A DNA stretch of 64,000 nt from Pseudomonas putida. Its GTDB lineage: Bacteria; Pseudomonadota; Gammaproteobacteria; Pseudomonadales; Pseudomonadaceae. The stretch is from positions 2,232,001 through 2,296,000 of the forward strand of contig NZ_CP011789.1 of the NCBI RefSeq assembly GCF_001636055.1, written 5' to 3'. Position numbers and translations under genes: made by a program. Below are positions 37,014 to 46,292 of this stretch, one piece after another. Each line of letters begins with the position of its first letter. Position 1 is the first letter of the stretch. The notes under the pieces are model-generated. The model was not told where the DNA came from, made no database searches, and saw nothing but the letters and a program-made list of their open reading frames with translations.

Positions 37014-38018
37014 ATGAGCCAACCCCTAGATATCGCCGTCGTCGGCGCCACCGGAAGTGTCGGTGAGACCCTCGTGCAGATTCTCGAGGAGCTGGAGTTC
37101 CCGGTCGCGACCCTGCACCTGCTGGCCAGTATGGAATCTGCCGGCAGCAGTGTGATGTTTGCTGGCAAGAAGGTGCGAGTGCGTGAGGTGGACAGCTTCG
37201 ACTTCGCCCAGGCCAAGCTGGCGTTCTTCGCCGCCGGTGCTGCAGTCAGCCGCAGCTTTGCGCAGAAGGCGCGCGAGGCCGGCTGCTCGGTGATCGATCT
37301 GTCGGGCGGGCTGGATGACGCGCTGGCGCTGGTGCCGGAGGCCAATGGCGAGGTCGTCGACAGCCTTGCATTGCCAGCCTTGCTGGCCAGCCCAAGCAGC
37401 GCCGCTGTCGCGCTGGCCGTTGCGCTGGCGCCGCTCAAGGGGTTGCTGGATATCGAGCGGGTCCAGGTAATGGCCTGCCTGGCTGTTTCGTCCCAGGGGC
37501 GCGAAGCGGTGAACGAGTTGGCGCGGCAGACGGCCGAGTTACTCAACGCCCGCCCGTTGGAGCCGCGTTTCTTTGACCGCCAGGTGGCGTTCAACCTGTT
37601 GGCGCAGGTGGGGACCACCGATGAGCAGGGGCATGCAGCCCTGGAGCGTCGCCTGGTCAGCGAGCTGCGCGTGCTGCTGGGGTTGCCTGAGCTGAAGATT
37701 TCCGTGAGCTGCGTTCAAGTCCCGGTGTTTTTCGGCGATAGCTTCAGTGTGACGGTGCAGAGTCGCCAGTCGGTCGATCTGCAATCGGTCAACCAGGCGC
37801 TGGACGCCGCTGCCAGCGTCGAGCGAGTGGAAAATGACGATTATCCGACACCCGTCGGTGACGCAGTGGGGCAAGACGTGGTCTATGTTGGTCGTGTACG
37901 CCATGGCGTCGACGAGGATCAGCAGCTCAACTTGTGGCTGACCACCGACAACGTGCGCAAGGGTGCGGCGCTCAACGCCGTACAATTGGCGCAATTGTTG
38001 ATAAAAAAAATGGCGTAA
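37014..38018 (+). CDS. USG-1-like Asd paralogue lacking the catalytic cysteine
   Basis: A 334-residue protein with the Asd fold: MSQPLDIAVVGATGSVGETL holds the NADP Rossmann motif. Where Asd has GGNCT, this protein reads LLASPSSAAVALAVALAPL, so the nucleophilic Cys is absent and dehydrogenase activity is not expected. It matches the USG-1 proteins found between asd and fimV or truA in Pseudomonas. A regulatory or structural role is possible but unproven. ATG 37014 follows an AAGGAG site. Confidence 0.85.
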   Translation: MSQPLDIAVVGATGSVGETLVQILEELEFPVATLHLLASMESAGSSVMFAGKKVRVREVDSFDFAQAKLAFFAAGAAVSRSFAQKAREAGCSVIDLSGGLDDALALVPEANGEVVDSLALPALLASPSSAAVALAVALAPLKGLLDIERVQVMACLAVSSQGREAVNELARQTAELLNARPLEPRFFDRQVAFNLLAQVGTTDEQGHAALERRLVSELRVLLGLPELKISVSCVQVPVFFGDSFSVTVQSRQSVDLQSVNQALDAAASVERVENDDYPTPVGDAVGQDVVYVGRVRHGVDEDQQLNLWLTTDNVRKGAALNAVQLAQLLIKKMA

Positions 38019-38090
38019 AAGATACTGGCCAGCAATTTTGTCCTACACCACTGGCAGGTTTTTAGGACGATTCATACAAGGGAAGAGGTC

Positions 38091-40748
38091 ATGCTTCGAA
38101 TTCGCAAACTGGTTCTGGCCATCGCGGCCGCCTCGGCGCTGTCGTCCGGCATGGCCAATGCCCTTGGCCTGGGGGAGCTGACCCTCAAGTCGGCGCAGAA
38201 CCAGCCGCTGGATGCCGAGATCGAGTTGCTCGATGTGCGCGACCTCACCGCCGCTGAAGTGGCGCCAAGCCTGGCCCCTCCCGAGGAGTTCGCCAAGGCA
38301 GGGGTGACGCTGCCTGCTTATCTGGAAGACCTGACGTTCACGCCGGTGATCAACCCCAACGGTCGCAGCGTGTTGCGCGTGACATCCAGCAAGCCGCTGC
38401 CGGAGCCGGTGGTCAAGTTCCTGGTTCAGGTGATGTGGCCCCAAGGGCGGCTGTTGCGTGACTACAACGTGGCGCTCGACCAGCCGCAGCAGGCCAGCGC
38501 CAAGCCTGCCCAGGGCGCCATCAGCCCGGCAGTGAGCGCCGCCAGCTACACGACGCGCCAGCGCGACACGCTCTGGCAGATCGCTGCACGCAACACCCAC
38601 GGCGGTTCGATCCAGCAGACCATGCTGGCGATCCAGGCCCTGAACCCCGATGCCTTCATCGGCAATAACATCAACCAGCTCAAGACCGGTCAGGTCCTGC
38701 GGCTTCCAGACGAGCAGCAGATCCGCAGCATTGCCCAGGGGGAGGCGATCCGCGAGGTTTCCGAGCAGTACGCCGCCTGGCGCGAAGGTCGGCGTCTGGG
38801 GCCGCGTGCGCGACAGTTGGACGCCACCCGTCGGGGTGCTGCCGAAGCCGCGCCTGCACGTATCGCCCAGGGCGATAACCTGCGGCTGGTTGCGCCCGGC
38901 ACGCAGACGGGGGCCGACAGCGCCAAGGCGCTGAACGACAAGCTGGCCGTGGCCCAGGAAAGCCTGGATACCAGCCGCCGCGACAACGAAGAACTCAAGA
39001 GCCGGATGACCGACCTGCAGAGCCAGCTGGACAAGCTGCAGCGTCTGATCGAATTGAAGAACGACCAGTTGGCGCGTCTCGAGGCGCAAGGGGCCGCCGA
39101 GCCTGCAGCACCTGTAGCCGCGACGCCGCCGGTCGAGCCGGTGGTCAACGCCCAGTTGGCCCCTGCCGAACCTGCGGTCACGCCGCCGCCAGCCGCAGCG
39201 GATACTGCGCCGCAAGCAGCGGCGGCGCCGGAGCAGCCACCGAGTCCACTCGACGAACTGCTGGGCAATCCGCTGTTGCTGGCGCTGTTGGCGGGCTCGG
39301 CCTTCCTCGTGTTGCTGCTGCTGTTGCTGCTTCTTGCGCGCAAGCGCAAGGCCCAGCAGGAGGCTGAGAAGCACCTGCGCATGGCCCGAGCCTTGGCCGA
39401 GGAAGGTGAGCGCGGTCCGGATCTGGACCTGCCGCCCAGCAGCTTCGATGGATTGGACGTCTCGGCGCCGAGCGTGACCTTGTCGCCTGCCGTGGTGGCG
39501 GCCTCCGCTGCAGCAGCGGCGGCGGCGGAAAAGCCAGTCGTTGCCAGTGCGCCGGCTGATGCCGATCCGCACGCGGCGCTATTGGCCGAGGTCGACGAGA
39601 GCGTCGCCAAGGGGCGCTTGAATCACGCAGCTACTCTGCTGGAGCCGGTGATGGCTGCCGAGCCGCAGCGCAGCGACCTGCGCCTGAAATTGATGGAAGT
39701 CTACGCTCGCCAAGGCGATCAGGACGCGTTCGTCGGCCAGGAGCGCCAGTTGCCTGGTACACCTGAAAACCAGGGCGAAGTCGAGGAGCTCAAGCAACGT
39801 TATCCGGCCATGCTCGGGGTTGCGGCGGCAGGGCTCGGCGCGGCTGCGCTGGCTGCGGAGATGGACGAGCAGTATGTGCAGGAGCTGCTCCAGGAACACG
39901 AGGCGGCACCTGTCGCAGAGCCCGAGCCGGTTGTCGACGAAGCGGTGGCCGCGGCGCCCCAGTCAGAGCCTGTGCTGGACAGCGTGCCAGATCTCGATGA
40001 GGTGCCCGTCACCGCCACGGACGATCTGGACAGTGCGTTCGACCTGAGTCTGGACGATGACCTCGCGCTTGACGACTCGCTCGATGCCCCGGTGCTGGAT
40101 GCACCTGATACGACGCAAACGCCCGAGGTCGTGGTTGAGCCGGCGGTGCAGGCCGAGCCGGTCGTCGAGAGCGATGCCGACGACGATTTCGAGGCATTGC
40201 TGGCCCAGGCTCAGGCGCAATCCGAGCCACAAAGTCTGGATGATCTGGCGGACTTCGATCTGGATGTCGGTGAGCCGGCCGTAGCCGCGCCGCCTGCTGC
40301 CGAGCCGGAGGCGCCCGTGGATGTCACCGCCGAGCTGGCGGCATTCGACGAGATTCCGGAATTCGACCCGATTTCCGAACTCGAGCTGCCGGACGACTTC
40401 GACCTGTCGTTGTCGCTGGACGACGAATCGCCAGCCGACAAGCACTTCGCCTCGGAACTCAGTGACGTCAACGCCGAGCTCGACAAGTTGTCGCAGAGCC
40501 TGGCATCGCCGTCGCTCGAGCCACACTTCACCGCCGAGGATGCGGCGCTCGAGCCCGGAGCCCTGGATGACCTGGATTTCGACTTCTTCTCCGGCACCGA
40601 CGAAGTGGCGACCAAACTCGACCTGGCTCGAGCCTACATCGACATGGGCGATCACCAGGGCGCTCGCGATATCCTCGACGAGGTGGTCAAGGATGGCGAC
40701 GACGGCCAGCGCCAGGAGGCGCAGGACATGCTGTCGCGTCTGGTCTGA
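38091..40748 (+). CDS. fimV: FimV-like LysM/TPR inner-membrane hub protein
   Basis: An 885-residue protein resembling FimV of P. aeruginosa. It has a signal peptide (MLRIRKLVLAIAAASALSSG), a conserved periplasmic FimV domain (GLGELTLKSAQNQPLDAEIE), a LysM peptidoglycan-binding domain (about 150-205), a coiled coil (about 285-330), one membrane helix (about 395-418), a long acidic cytoplasmic region rich in Asp, Glu, Ala and Pro, and a C-terminal TPR-like FimV motif (TKLDLARAYIDMGDHQGARD). FimV organises polar machinery. The gene order usg-fimV-truA is that of P. aeruginosa. Confidence 0.92.
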   Translation: MLRIRKLVLAIAAASALSSGMANALGLGELTLKSAQNQPLDAEIELLDVRDLTAAEVAPSLAPPEEFAKAGVTLPAYLEDLTFTPVINPNGRSVLRVTSSKPLPEPVVKFLVQVMWPQGRLLRDYNVALDQPQQASAKPAQGAISPAVSAASYTTRQRDTLWQIAARNTHGGSIQQTMLAIQALNPDAFIGNNINQLKTGQVLRLPDEQQIRSIAQGEAIREVSEQYAAWREGRRLGPRARQLDATRRGAAEAAPARIAQGDNLRLVAPGTQTGADSAKALNDKLAVAQESLDTSRRDNEELKSRMTDLQSQLDKLQRLIELKNDQLARLEAQGAAEPAAPVAATPPVEPVVNAQLAPAEPAVTPPPAAADTAPQAAAAPEQPPSPLDELLGNPLLLALLAGSAFLVLLLLLLLLARKRKAQQEAEKHLRMARALAEEGERGPDLDLPPSSFDGLDVSAPSVTLSPAVVAASAAAAAAAEKPVVASAPADADPHAALLAEVDESVAKGRLNHAATLLEPVMAAEPQRSDLRLKLMEVYARQGDQDAFVGQERQLPGTPENQGEVEELKQRYPAMLGVAAAGLGAAALAAEMDEQYVQELLQEHEAAPVAEPEPVVDEAVAAAPQSEPVLDSVPDLDEVPVTATDDLDSAFDLSLDDDLALDDSLDAPVLDAPDTTQTPEVVVEPAVQAEPVVESDADDDFEALLAQAQAQSEPQSLDDLADFDLDVGEPAVAAPPAAEPEAPVDVTAELAAFDEIPEFDPISELELPDDFDLSLSLDDESPADKHFASELSDVNAELDKLSQSLASPSLEPHFTAEDAALEPGALDDLDFDFFSGTDEVATKLDLARAYIDMGDHQGARDILDEVVKDGDDGQRQEAQDMLSRLV

Positions 40749-40771
40749 CGCGTAGCTTGCCCTGATCGGAC

Positions 40772-40796
40772 AACGGCAGCCCTGTGGGCTGCCGTT
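40772..40796 (+). terminator. Hairpin after fimV
   Basis: AACGGCAGCCC (40772-40782) pairs with GGGCTGCCGTT (40786-40796) around a TGT loop, 24 bp after the fimV stop. The T-run is weak (GTCGTTAT), so it may be a partial terminator. A TATAAT hexamer at 40802-40807 just after it is a candidate -10 for truA. Confidence 0.6.
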
Positions 40797-40843
40797 GTCG
40801 TTATAATGGCCGCCTTTTCGTTTCATCCACAGGTTTGGCTTTC

Positions 40844-41698
40844 TTGGACATCAACGACATCGACGCGGCCGAATCGGCGGCCGAAGGGTACTCGCGCATC
40901 GCCCTGGGCGTGGAATACAAAGGTTCGCGCTACCGCGGCTGGCAACGCCAGGCCAGCGGTGTGCCCAGTGTCCAGCAGGCGCTGGAGCAGGCATTGTCGA
41001 AGGTCGCCGACTCACCGATCAGTGTGATGTGCGCCGGGCGCACCGACGCTGGCGTTCACGGCTGTGGCCAGGTGGTGCACTTCGATACCCGCGCCGTGCG
41101 TGACGAACGTGCCTGGACCCTGGGCACCAACTTCAACCTGCCCCATGACATCAGCGTGGCCTGGGCACGGACGATGCCGGCGCACTTCCATGCGCGGTTC
41201 AAGGCCATTGCCCGGCGTTACCGCTACGTCATCTACAACGATCCGATCCGTCCGGCGCACCTGGCCGAAGAGGTAACCTGGAATCACCGCCCGCTGGACG
41301 TCGCGGCGATGGCCGAGGCCGCCGAATACCTGCTCGGCACCCACGACTTCAGCGCATTCCGGGCCAGCCAATGCCAGGCCAAGTCGCCGATCAAGCATAT
41401 CCACCACCTGCGCGTTACCCGCCATGGTCGGATGATCGTCCTCGATGTGCGCGCCACGGCGTTCCTGCATCACATGGTGCGCAATATCGCCGGTGTGCTG
41501 ATGACCATCGGTGCCGGCGAGCGCCCTGTGCAATGGGCCCGCGAGGTACTGGAGGGGCGCAACCGTCGGGAGGGGGGCGTGACGGCGCATCCCTACGGCC
41601 TGTACCTGGTGCAGGTGGAGTATCCGGAAGAGTTCGCCCTGCCGCAGCGTTACATCGGCCCACACTTTCTTACCGGCTACGAGGCGTTGGCAGACTGA
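40844..41698 (+). CDS. truA: tRNA pseudouridine synthase A
   Basis: TruA makes pseudouridine at tRNA positions 38-40. The catalytic Asp (residue 68 here) is in CAGRTDAGVHG; FKAIARRYRYVIYN and HMVRNIAGVLMTIG are family motifs. The start is uncertain. The frame is open from a GTG at 40784, inside the fimV terminator, which is unlikely. The TTG at 40844 lies about 10 bp after an AGG site and gives 284 residues; no in-frame ATG precedes the conserved region. The TATAAT at 40802 fits a transcript starting near 40813. Confidence 0.9.
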   Translation: MDINDIDAAESAAEGYSRIALGVEYKGSRYRGWQRQASGVPSVQQALEQALSKVADSPISVMCAGRTDAGVHGCGQVVHFDTRAVRDERAWTLGTNFNLPHDISVAWARTMPAHFHARFKAIARRYRYVIYNDPIRPAHLAEEVTWNHRPLDVAAMAEAAEYLLGTHDFSAFRASQCQAKSPIKHIHHLRVTRHGRMIVLDVRATAFLHHMVRNIAGVLMTIGAGERPVQWAREVLEGRNRREGGVTAHPYGLYLVQVEYPEEFALPQRYIGPHFLTGYEALAD

Positions 41699-41758
41699 CG
41701 GGTGAAACGTCATTTGCTAACATCCGGCCTTTCACCGATCACTCAAGGTTCGTCGTCC

Positions 41759-42379
41759 ATGAGCAACGTCCGCACCAAGATCTGCGGGATTACCCGCATC
41801 GAAGACGCGCTGGCCGCCGTCGAGGCCGGTGCCGATGCCATTGGCTTCGTCTTCTATGCCAAGAGCCCGCGCGCGGTGGATGTACGCCAGGCGCGGGCGA
41901 TCATCGAGCAGTTGCCGCCCTTCGTGACCACGGTGGGGCTGTTCGTCAACGCGTCACGCTGTGAGCTGAACGAGATCCTCGAGGTGGTTCCACTGGACCT
42001 GCTACAGTTCCACGGCGACGAAACCCCCGCCGATTGCGAAGGCTATCACCGCCCATGGATCAAGGCCCTGCGAGTGCGCCCCGGGGATGATCTCGAGGCT
42101 GCCTGCCAGCAGTACTCCGGCGCCCGTGGCATTCTCCTGGATACCTACGTGGCTGGTGTGCCGGGGGGGACTGGCGAAGCCTTCGATTGGTCGCTGGTGC
42201 CGGCGCGCTTGAGCAAGCCGATCATCCTCGCGGGTGGGTTGTCGGCGGACAACGTCGGTCAGGCCATCGCCCAGGTCAACCCCTATGCGGTGGACGTCAG
42301 TGGCGGCGTCGAGCAGGCCAAGGGCATCAAGGATGCCAGCAAGATCGAAGCCTTCATGCGCGCGGTCCGCGCGGCGTGA
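41759..42379 (+). CDS. trpF: Phosphoribosylanthranilate isomerase
   Basis: A 206-residue TIM-barrel enzyme of tryptophan synthesis. The general base is the Cys in [10 protein letters not shown] and the general acid the Asp in [23 protein letters not shown] is also characteristic. It is single-domain, not fused to TrpC, as usual in Pseudomonas, where trpF sits apart from other trp genes, near truA and accD. The ATG at 41759 is chosen from the conserved N-terminus; the frame is open upstream. Confidence 0.96.
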   Translation: MSNVRTKICGITRIEDALAAVEAGADAIGFVFYAKSPRAVDVRQARAIIEQLPPFVTTVGLFVNASRCELNEILEVVPLDLLQFHGDETPADCEGYHRPWIKALRVRPGDDLEAACQQYSGARGILLDTYVAGVPGGTGEAFDWSLVPARLSKPIILAGGLSADNVGQAIAQVNPYAVDVSGGVEQAKGIKDASKIEAFMRAVRAA

Positions 42380-42631
42380 CGGTGGATGTGACGGTTGGCG
42401 GCGTGCCATCGTCCATAGCTATCGCAGCCCGGTGCTGCCCGGCTGGCCCCGTGGGGCTGGTCATCAGAACACGCGACGCCAGGGGCGTCGGCGTACAGGT
42501 TGAAGGTGGAGTGGTGCGCGGGTGGTCCCTGTGACCGGTCCATCGTCGTTTAGAACACGAATTTGAGCTCAAGGGTCGGGGCAGGGCAGGCGACAGCAAG
42601 CCCGCCACCGGCCAAAACGGGAGAATAGAGC
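42380..42631. other. trpF-accD intergenic region
   Basis: 252 bases with no credible gene. A perfect 7-bp hairpin CGACGCC-AGG-GGCGTCG sits at 42474-42490, without a T-run. Another GC-rich palindrome (GCCCCGTGGGGC) lies near 42446. They could slow transcription or fold as an mRNA leader for accD; the function is unknown. Confidence 0.35.
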
Positions 42632-43525
42632 ATGAGCAACTGGTTGGTAGACAAACTGATCCCTTCGATCATGCGTTCCGAGGTGAAGAAGAGCTCGGTG
42701 CCGGAAGGCCTGTGGCACAAGTGCCCGGCGTGCGAAGCCGTGCTGTATCGTCCGGAGCTGGAAAAAACACTCGACGTCTGCCCCAAGTGCAACCATCACA
42801 TGCGTATCGGCGCCCGTGAGCGTATCGACATCTTCCTCGATGTCGAAGGCCGCGCCGAGCTGGGCGCTGACCTGGAACCGGTCGATCGCCTGAAGTTCCG
42901 TGATGGCAAGAAGTACAAGGATCGCCTGACCGCCGCGCAGAAGCAGACCGGCGAGAAGGACGCGCTGGTCTCGGTCAGCGGCACACTCATGGGCATGCCG
43001 ATCGTGGTCAGCGCCTTCGAGTTCTCCTTCATGGGTGGTTCGATGGGTGCCATCGTCGGCGAGCGCTTCGTGCGCGCAGCCAACTACGCCCTGGAAAACC
43101 GTTGCCCGATGATCTGTTTCTCCGCCTCCGGCGGTGCGCGCATGCAGGAAGCGCTGATCTCGCTGATGCAGATGGCCAAGACCTCGGCGGTGCTGGCGCG
43201 CCTGCGTGAAGAAGGCATCCCGTTCATCTCGGTACTGACCGACCCGGTCTATGGTGGTGTGTCCGCCAGTCTTGCGATGCTGGGTGATGTCATCGTCGGT
43301 GAACCGAAGGCGCTGATCGGCTTCGCCGGCCCGCGTGTGATCGAGCAGACCGTGCGCGAAAAACTGCCGGAAGGCTTCCAGCGCAGCGAGTTCCTGCTGG
43401 AGCATGGTGCCATCGACCTGATCATCTCCCGTCATGAGCTGCGTCCACGCCTGGCCCGCCTGCTGGCACAGATGACCGGCCAACCGACTCCCGAGCAGGC
43501 AAAAGAAGCGGCCGTCGTCGCGTGA
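42632..43525 (+). CDS. accD: Acetyl-CoA carboxylase carboxyltransferase subunit beta
   Basis: A 297-residue subunit that, with AccA, moves CO2 from biotin to acetyl-CoA to form malonyl-CoA, feeding the fab genes at 2988-6545. The N-terminal zinc ribbon ([15 protein letters not shown] with DVCPKC) and the crotonase-like core ([13 protein letters not shown] and [11 protein letters not shown]) are present. A GGGAG site precedes the ATG. The stop overlaps the folC start (TGATG). Confidence 0.97.
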   Translation: MSNWLVDKLIPSIMRSEVKKSSVPEGLWHKCPACEAVLYRPELEKTLDVCPKCNHHMRIGARERIDIFLDVEGRAELGADLEPVDRLKFRDGKKYKDRLTAAQKQTGEKDALVSVSGTLMGMPIVVSAFEFSFMGGSMGAIVGERFVRAANYALENRCPMICFSASGGARMQEALISLMQMAKTSAVLARLREEGIPFISVLTDPVYGGVSASLAMLGDVIVGEPKALIGFAGPRVIEQTVREKLPEGFQRSEFLLEHGAIDLIISRHELRPRLARLLAQMTGQPTPEQAKEAAVVA

Positions 43526-44832
43526 TGAGCCAGCGTACCCTGGGCGAGTGGCTCGCATACCTCGAGCAGTTGCACCCTTCGGCCATCGACATGGGCCTGG
43601 AGCGTTCACAGCAGGTGCTGGCGCGCCTCGCGCTCGGTCGGCTGGCGCCGAGGGTGGTGACGGTCACCGGCACCAACGGCAAGGGTTCGACCTGTGCGTT
43701 CATCGCCTCGTTGCTGCGTGCCCAGGGCTTGAAGGTCGGCGTGTACAGCTCGCCGCACCTGTTGCGTTACAACGAGCGGGTGCTGATCGATGGCGTCGAA
43801 GCCAGCGATGAGCGTCTGTGCGAAGCCTTCGCCGCCGTCGAGGCGGCGCGGGGCGAGATTTCCCTTACCTACTTCGAGATGGGTACATTGGCGGCCTTCT
43901 GGCTGTTCCAACATTCGCAGCTCGATGCCGTGGTGCTCGAAGTGGGCCTTGGTGGCCGTCTGGACACCGTGAACGTGGTGGACGCCGACATGGCGCTGGT
44001 GACCAGCATCGGTGTCGACCATGTCGATTACCTGGGTGATACCCGTGAACGGGTGGCCTTCGAGAAGGCTGGCATCTTCCGTGCGGGCAAGCCGGCGCTA
44101 TGTGGCGACCTGGACCCACCGCAGCCACTGCTGGACAAGGCCGCCGAACTGGCTGCGCCGCTTTTCCTGCGTGGCCGTGAGTTCGACCTGGACAGCGCCG
44201 ACGGCCGCTGGAGCTGGCGTGGCACCTCGACCGATGGTCAGCCGGTGGCGCTGCATGACCTGCCGCTGCTCGACCTGCCCATGGAAAACGCTGCCCTGGC
44301 ACTGCAGGCCTACCTGCTGATGGGCTTGCCGTGGCAGGCCGAGCAGGTTCGCCGGGCGTTGCTCGATACCCGCATTACCGGTCGCCTGGACCGTCGCCAG
44401 TTGACCTGGCAGGGCAAGACGGTGGAGCTGCTGCTGGATGTCGGGCACAACCCGCATGCCGCCGAGTACCTGGCTCGCCGCCTGGCCGCGCGTCCGTTGA
44501 AGGGGCGTCGGTTGGCGGTGTTCGGCCTGCTCGCCGACAAGGACCTGGAGGGCGTGATCGCGCCACTGCAGGGCCTGGTCGACGACTGGGCGGTAGCCCC
44601 CCTGGATACCCCGCGCAGTCGTGCGGCTGCCGAACTGGCCACTGCCTTGACGAACCAAGGTGCTACGGTGAAGTCTTATGCCAGTGTCGCCGCTGCCTTA
44701 GAAGGGCAGTGTGCACAGGCAACGGCGGATGACCAGATCTTGCTGTTCGGTTCGTTTTTCTGCGTCGGCCAAGCCCTGGAATGGCTCGAGCGGCAGGTCC
44801 CGGAGGATGGAGTAGATGGCAGTGCTGGATAA
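43525..44832 (+). CDS. folC: Bifunctional folylpolyglutamate/dihydrofolate synthase
   Basis: A 435-residue Mur-ligase-like enzyme that adds glutamates to folates and makes dihydrofolate from dihydropteroate. The P-loop is TGTNGKGSTCAF, and the family segments SPHLLRYNERV and LEVGLGGRLDTVNVVD are intact. The ATG at 43525 overlaps the accD stop; a GTG one codon earlier is possible. Its 3' end overlaps the SPOR gene by 17 bp. Confidence 0.95.
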   Translation: MSQRTLGEWLAYLEQLHPSAIDMGLERSQQVLARLALGRLAPRVVTVTGTNGKGSTCAFIASLLRAQGLKVGVYSSPHLLRYNERVLIDGVEASDERLCEAFAAVEAARGEISLTYFEMGTLAAFWLFQHSQLDAVVLEVGLGGRLDTVNVVDADMALVTSIGVDHVDYLGDTRERVAFEKAGIFRAGKPALCGDLDPPQPLLDKAAELAAPLFLRGREFDLDSADGRWSWRGTSTDGQPVALHDLPLLDLPMENAALALQAYLLMGLPWQAEQVRRALLDTRITGRLDRRQLTWQGKTVELLLDVGHNPHAAEYLARRLAARPLKGRRLAVFGLLADKDLEGVIAPLQGLVDDWAVAPLDTPRSRAAAELATALTNQGATVKSYASVAAALEGQCAQATADDQILLFGSFFCVGQALEWLERQVPEDGVDGSAG

Positions 44833-45499
44833 AGGGATGAAGCAGCGCATGGTCGGTGCGCTGGTGCTGGTGGCGCTGGCGGTGATCTTCCTGCCGATGC
44901 TGTTCACCCGCGAGGACGAGATGCGCCAGGTGCGCGTCGAGGCGCCCCAGGCGCCGGCCATGCCAAGCCTTCCCGACGTCAAGGTGGAGCCTGTGCAGGT
45001 GCCGGAGCCTCAGGCGCTGCCTGATCCCTCGGAGCAACCGCCAGTGGTGGTCGACGAGTCCACTGCACCGGTCAGCGCGCCAACCCAGCCGATCACGCCG
45101 TCACCTGCGCAGGTCGCCCAGGTGCCGGTGGCCAAGTCGCCAGCCCCAGCACCTGCCGCTAAAGCTGAAGCGCGCCCGGTGCCGCCTGCCACTCCCGCAC
45201 CTGCTGCCACTGCCAGTGCAAGCAAGCCGGCGACAGCGTCGAAGATCGACGCCAACGGCCTGCCGGTGAGCTGGTCGATCCAGCTGGCCAGCCTGTCCAA
45301 TCGCGCTGGGGCCGATAACCTGCAGAAGACGCTGCGCAGCCAGGGCTACAACGCCTACATCCGGTCGGCTGACGGCATGAACCGGGTATTCGTCGGCCCA
45401 CTGATCGAGCGTGCCGAAGCCGAGCGCCTGCGTGATGTGATCAACCGCCAGCAGAATCTCAAGGGTATCGTGGTTCGTTTCCAGCCGGAACGAGGCTAA
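44816..45499 (+). CDS. dedD: SPOR-domain protein (DedD-like)
   Basis: A 227-residue protein: a basic start (MAVLDKGMKQRM), one membrane helix (about residues 12-30), a low-complexity Pro/Ala/Val linker, and a C-terminal SPOR domain (SWSIQLASLSNRAGADNLQK through NRVFVGPLIERAEAERLRD). SPOR domains bind denuded glycan at the septum; DedD promotes cell constriction in E. coli. The folC-dedD-cvpA-purF order is conserved in gammaproteobacteria and supports the name. Confidence 0.88.
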   Translation: MAVLDKGMKQRMVGALVLVALAVIFLPMLFTREDEMRQVRVEAPQAPAMPSLPDVKVEPVQVPEPQALPDPSEQPPVVVDESTAPVSAPTQPITPSPAQVAQVPVAKSPAPAPAAKAEARPVPPATPAPAATASASKPATASKIDANGLPVSWSIQLASLSNRAGADNLQKTLRSQGYNAYIRSADGMNRVFVGPLIERAEAERLRDVINRQQNLKGIVVRFQPERG

Positions 45500-45532
45500 T
45501 TCCTGGCGGCCCTGCCAGATCAGCGTATTGAC

Positions 45533-45557
45533 GCCGGTCGGGCGGGGCCGTTTTTCA
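45533..45557 (+). terminator. Possible weak terminator after dedD
   Basis: CGGTC and GGCCG can pair (one wobble) around a short G-rich loop, followed by TTTTT, about 35 bp after the dedD stop. The stem is short, so efficiency is doubtful. Confidence 0.35.
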
Positions 45558-45695
45558 TTCGGATTCCACCCCTCGCAAGAGCTACAAAGTTGTCCTGGAA
45601 GTCAAGCTGCAGGCCTTCAACGACCTGACATTCCGCTTACCCCAAGCCCTCCGCTCTGTTAAAATACGCCGCCTCAAACGTCTGCAGGCAGCACC

Positions 45696-46250
45696 GTGGC
45701 ATTTACCTGGGTTGATTGGGCGATCATTGCGGTCGTCGCCGTTTCCTCACTGATCAGTCTCAAGCGCGGCTTCGTCAAGGAAGCCTTGTCCTTGCTCATC
45801 TGGATCATTGCCGGCGCGGTCGCCTGGATGTTCGGCGGGTCGCTGTCGCAGTACCTGGAGAGCTATATCCAGACACCCTCGGCACGGATCATCGCCGGGT
45901 GTACCATTCTTTTCGTCGCCACCCTGCTGGTGGGGGCGATGATCAACTTCCTCGTCGGCGAGCTGATCCGCGTGACCGGGCTGTCCGGCACCGATCGTTT
46001 CCTCGGCATGGTGTTCGGCGCCGCGCGCGGGGCCTTGCTGGTGGTGGTGGCCGTCGGCTTGCTCAGCCTGGGCCCGGTGCAACAGGATCCGTGGTGGCAG
46101 GAATCACGCCTGATACCACAATTTCTATTGGTCGCTGACTGGTCGAAGAACCTGATTCTCGGTTTCGCCGGTCAGTGGATGTCCAGTGGGATCAGCTCTC
46201 CAGTTGATCTTCCGTTCAAGGAACAGCTGCTCGGTCCATCCCGGCCCTGA
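45696..46250 (+). CDS. cvpA: CvpA family membrane protein
   Basis: A 184-residue protein with about four membrane helices, starting MAFTWVDWAIIAVVAVSSLISL. CvpA was named for its effect on colicin V production and lies just upstream of purF in many genomes; its molecular job is unknown. The GTG start at 45696 gives the conserved N-terminus. Upstream, TTAAAATACG at about 45659 may be a -10 element. purF begins 42 bp downstream. Confidence 0.92.
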   Translation: MAFTWVDWAIIAVVAVSSLISLKRGFVKEALSLLIWIIAGAVAWMFGGSLSQYLESYIQTPSARIIAGCTILFVATLLVGAMINFLVGELIRVTGLSGTDRFLGMVFGAARGALLVVVAVGLLSLGPVQQDPWWQESRLIPQFLLVADWSKNLILGFAGQWMSSGISSPVDLPFKEQLLGPSRP

Positions 46251-46292
46251 GCGCTTTTCACTCAAGTTTCGTCAAAGTAGGGGTTGCGTCGC

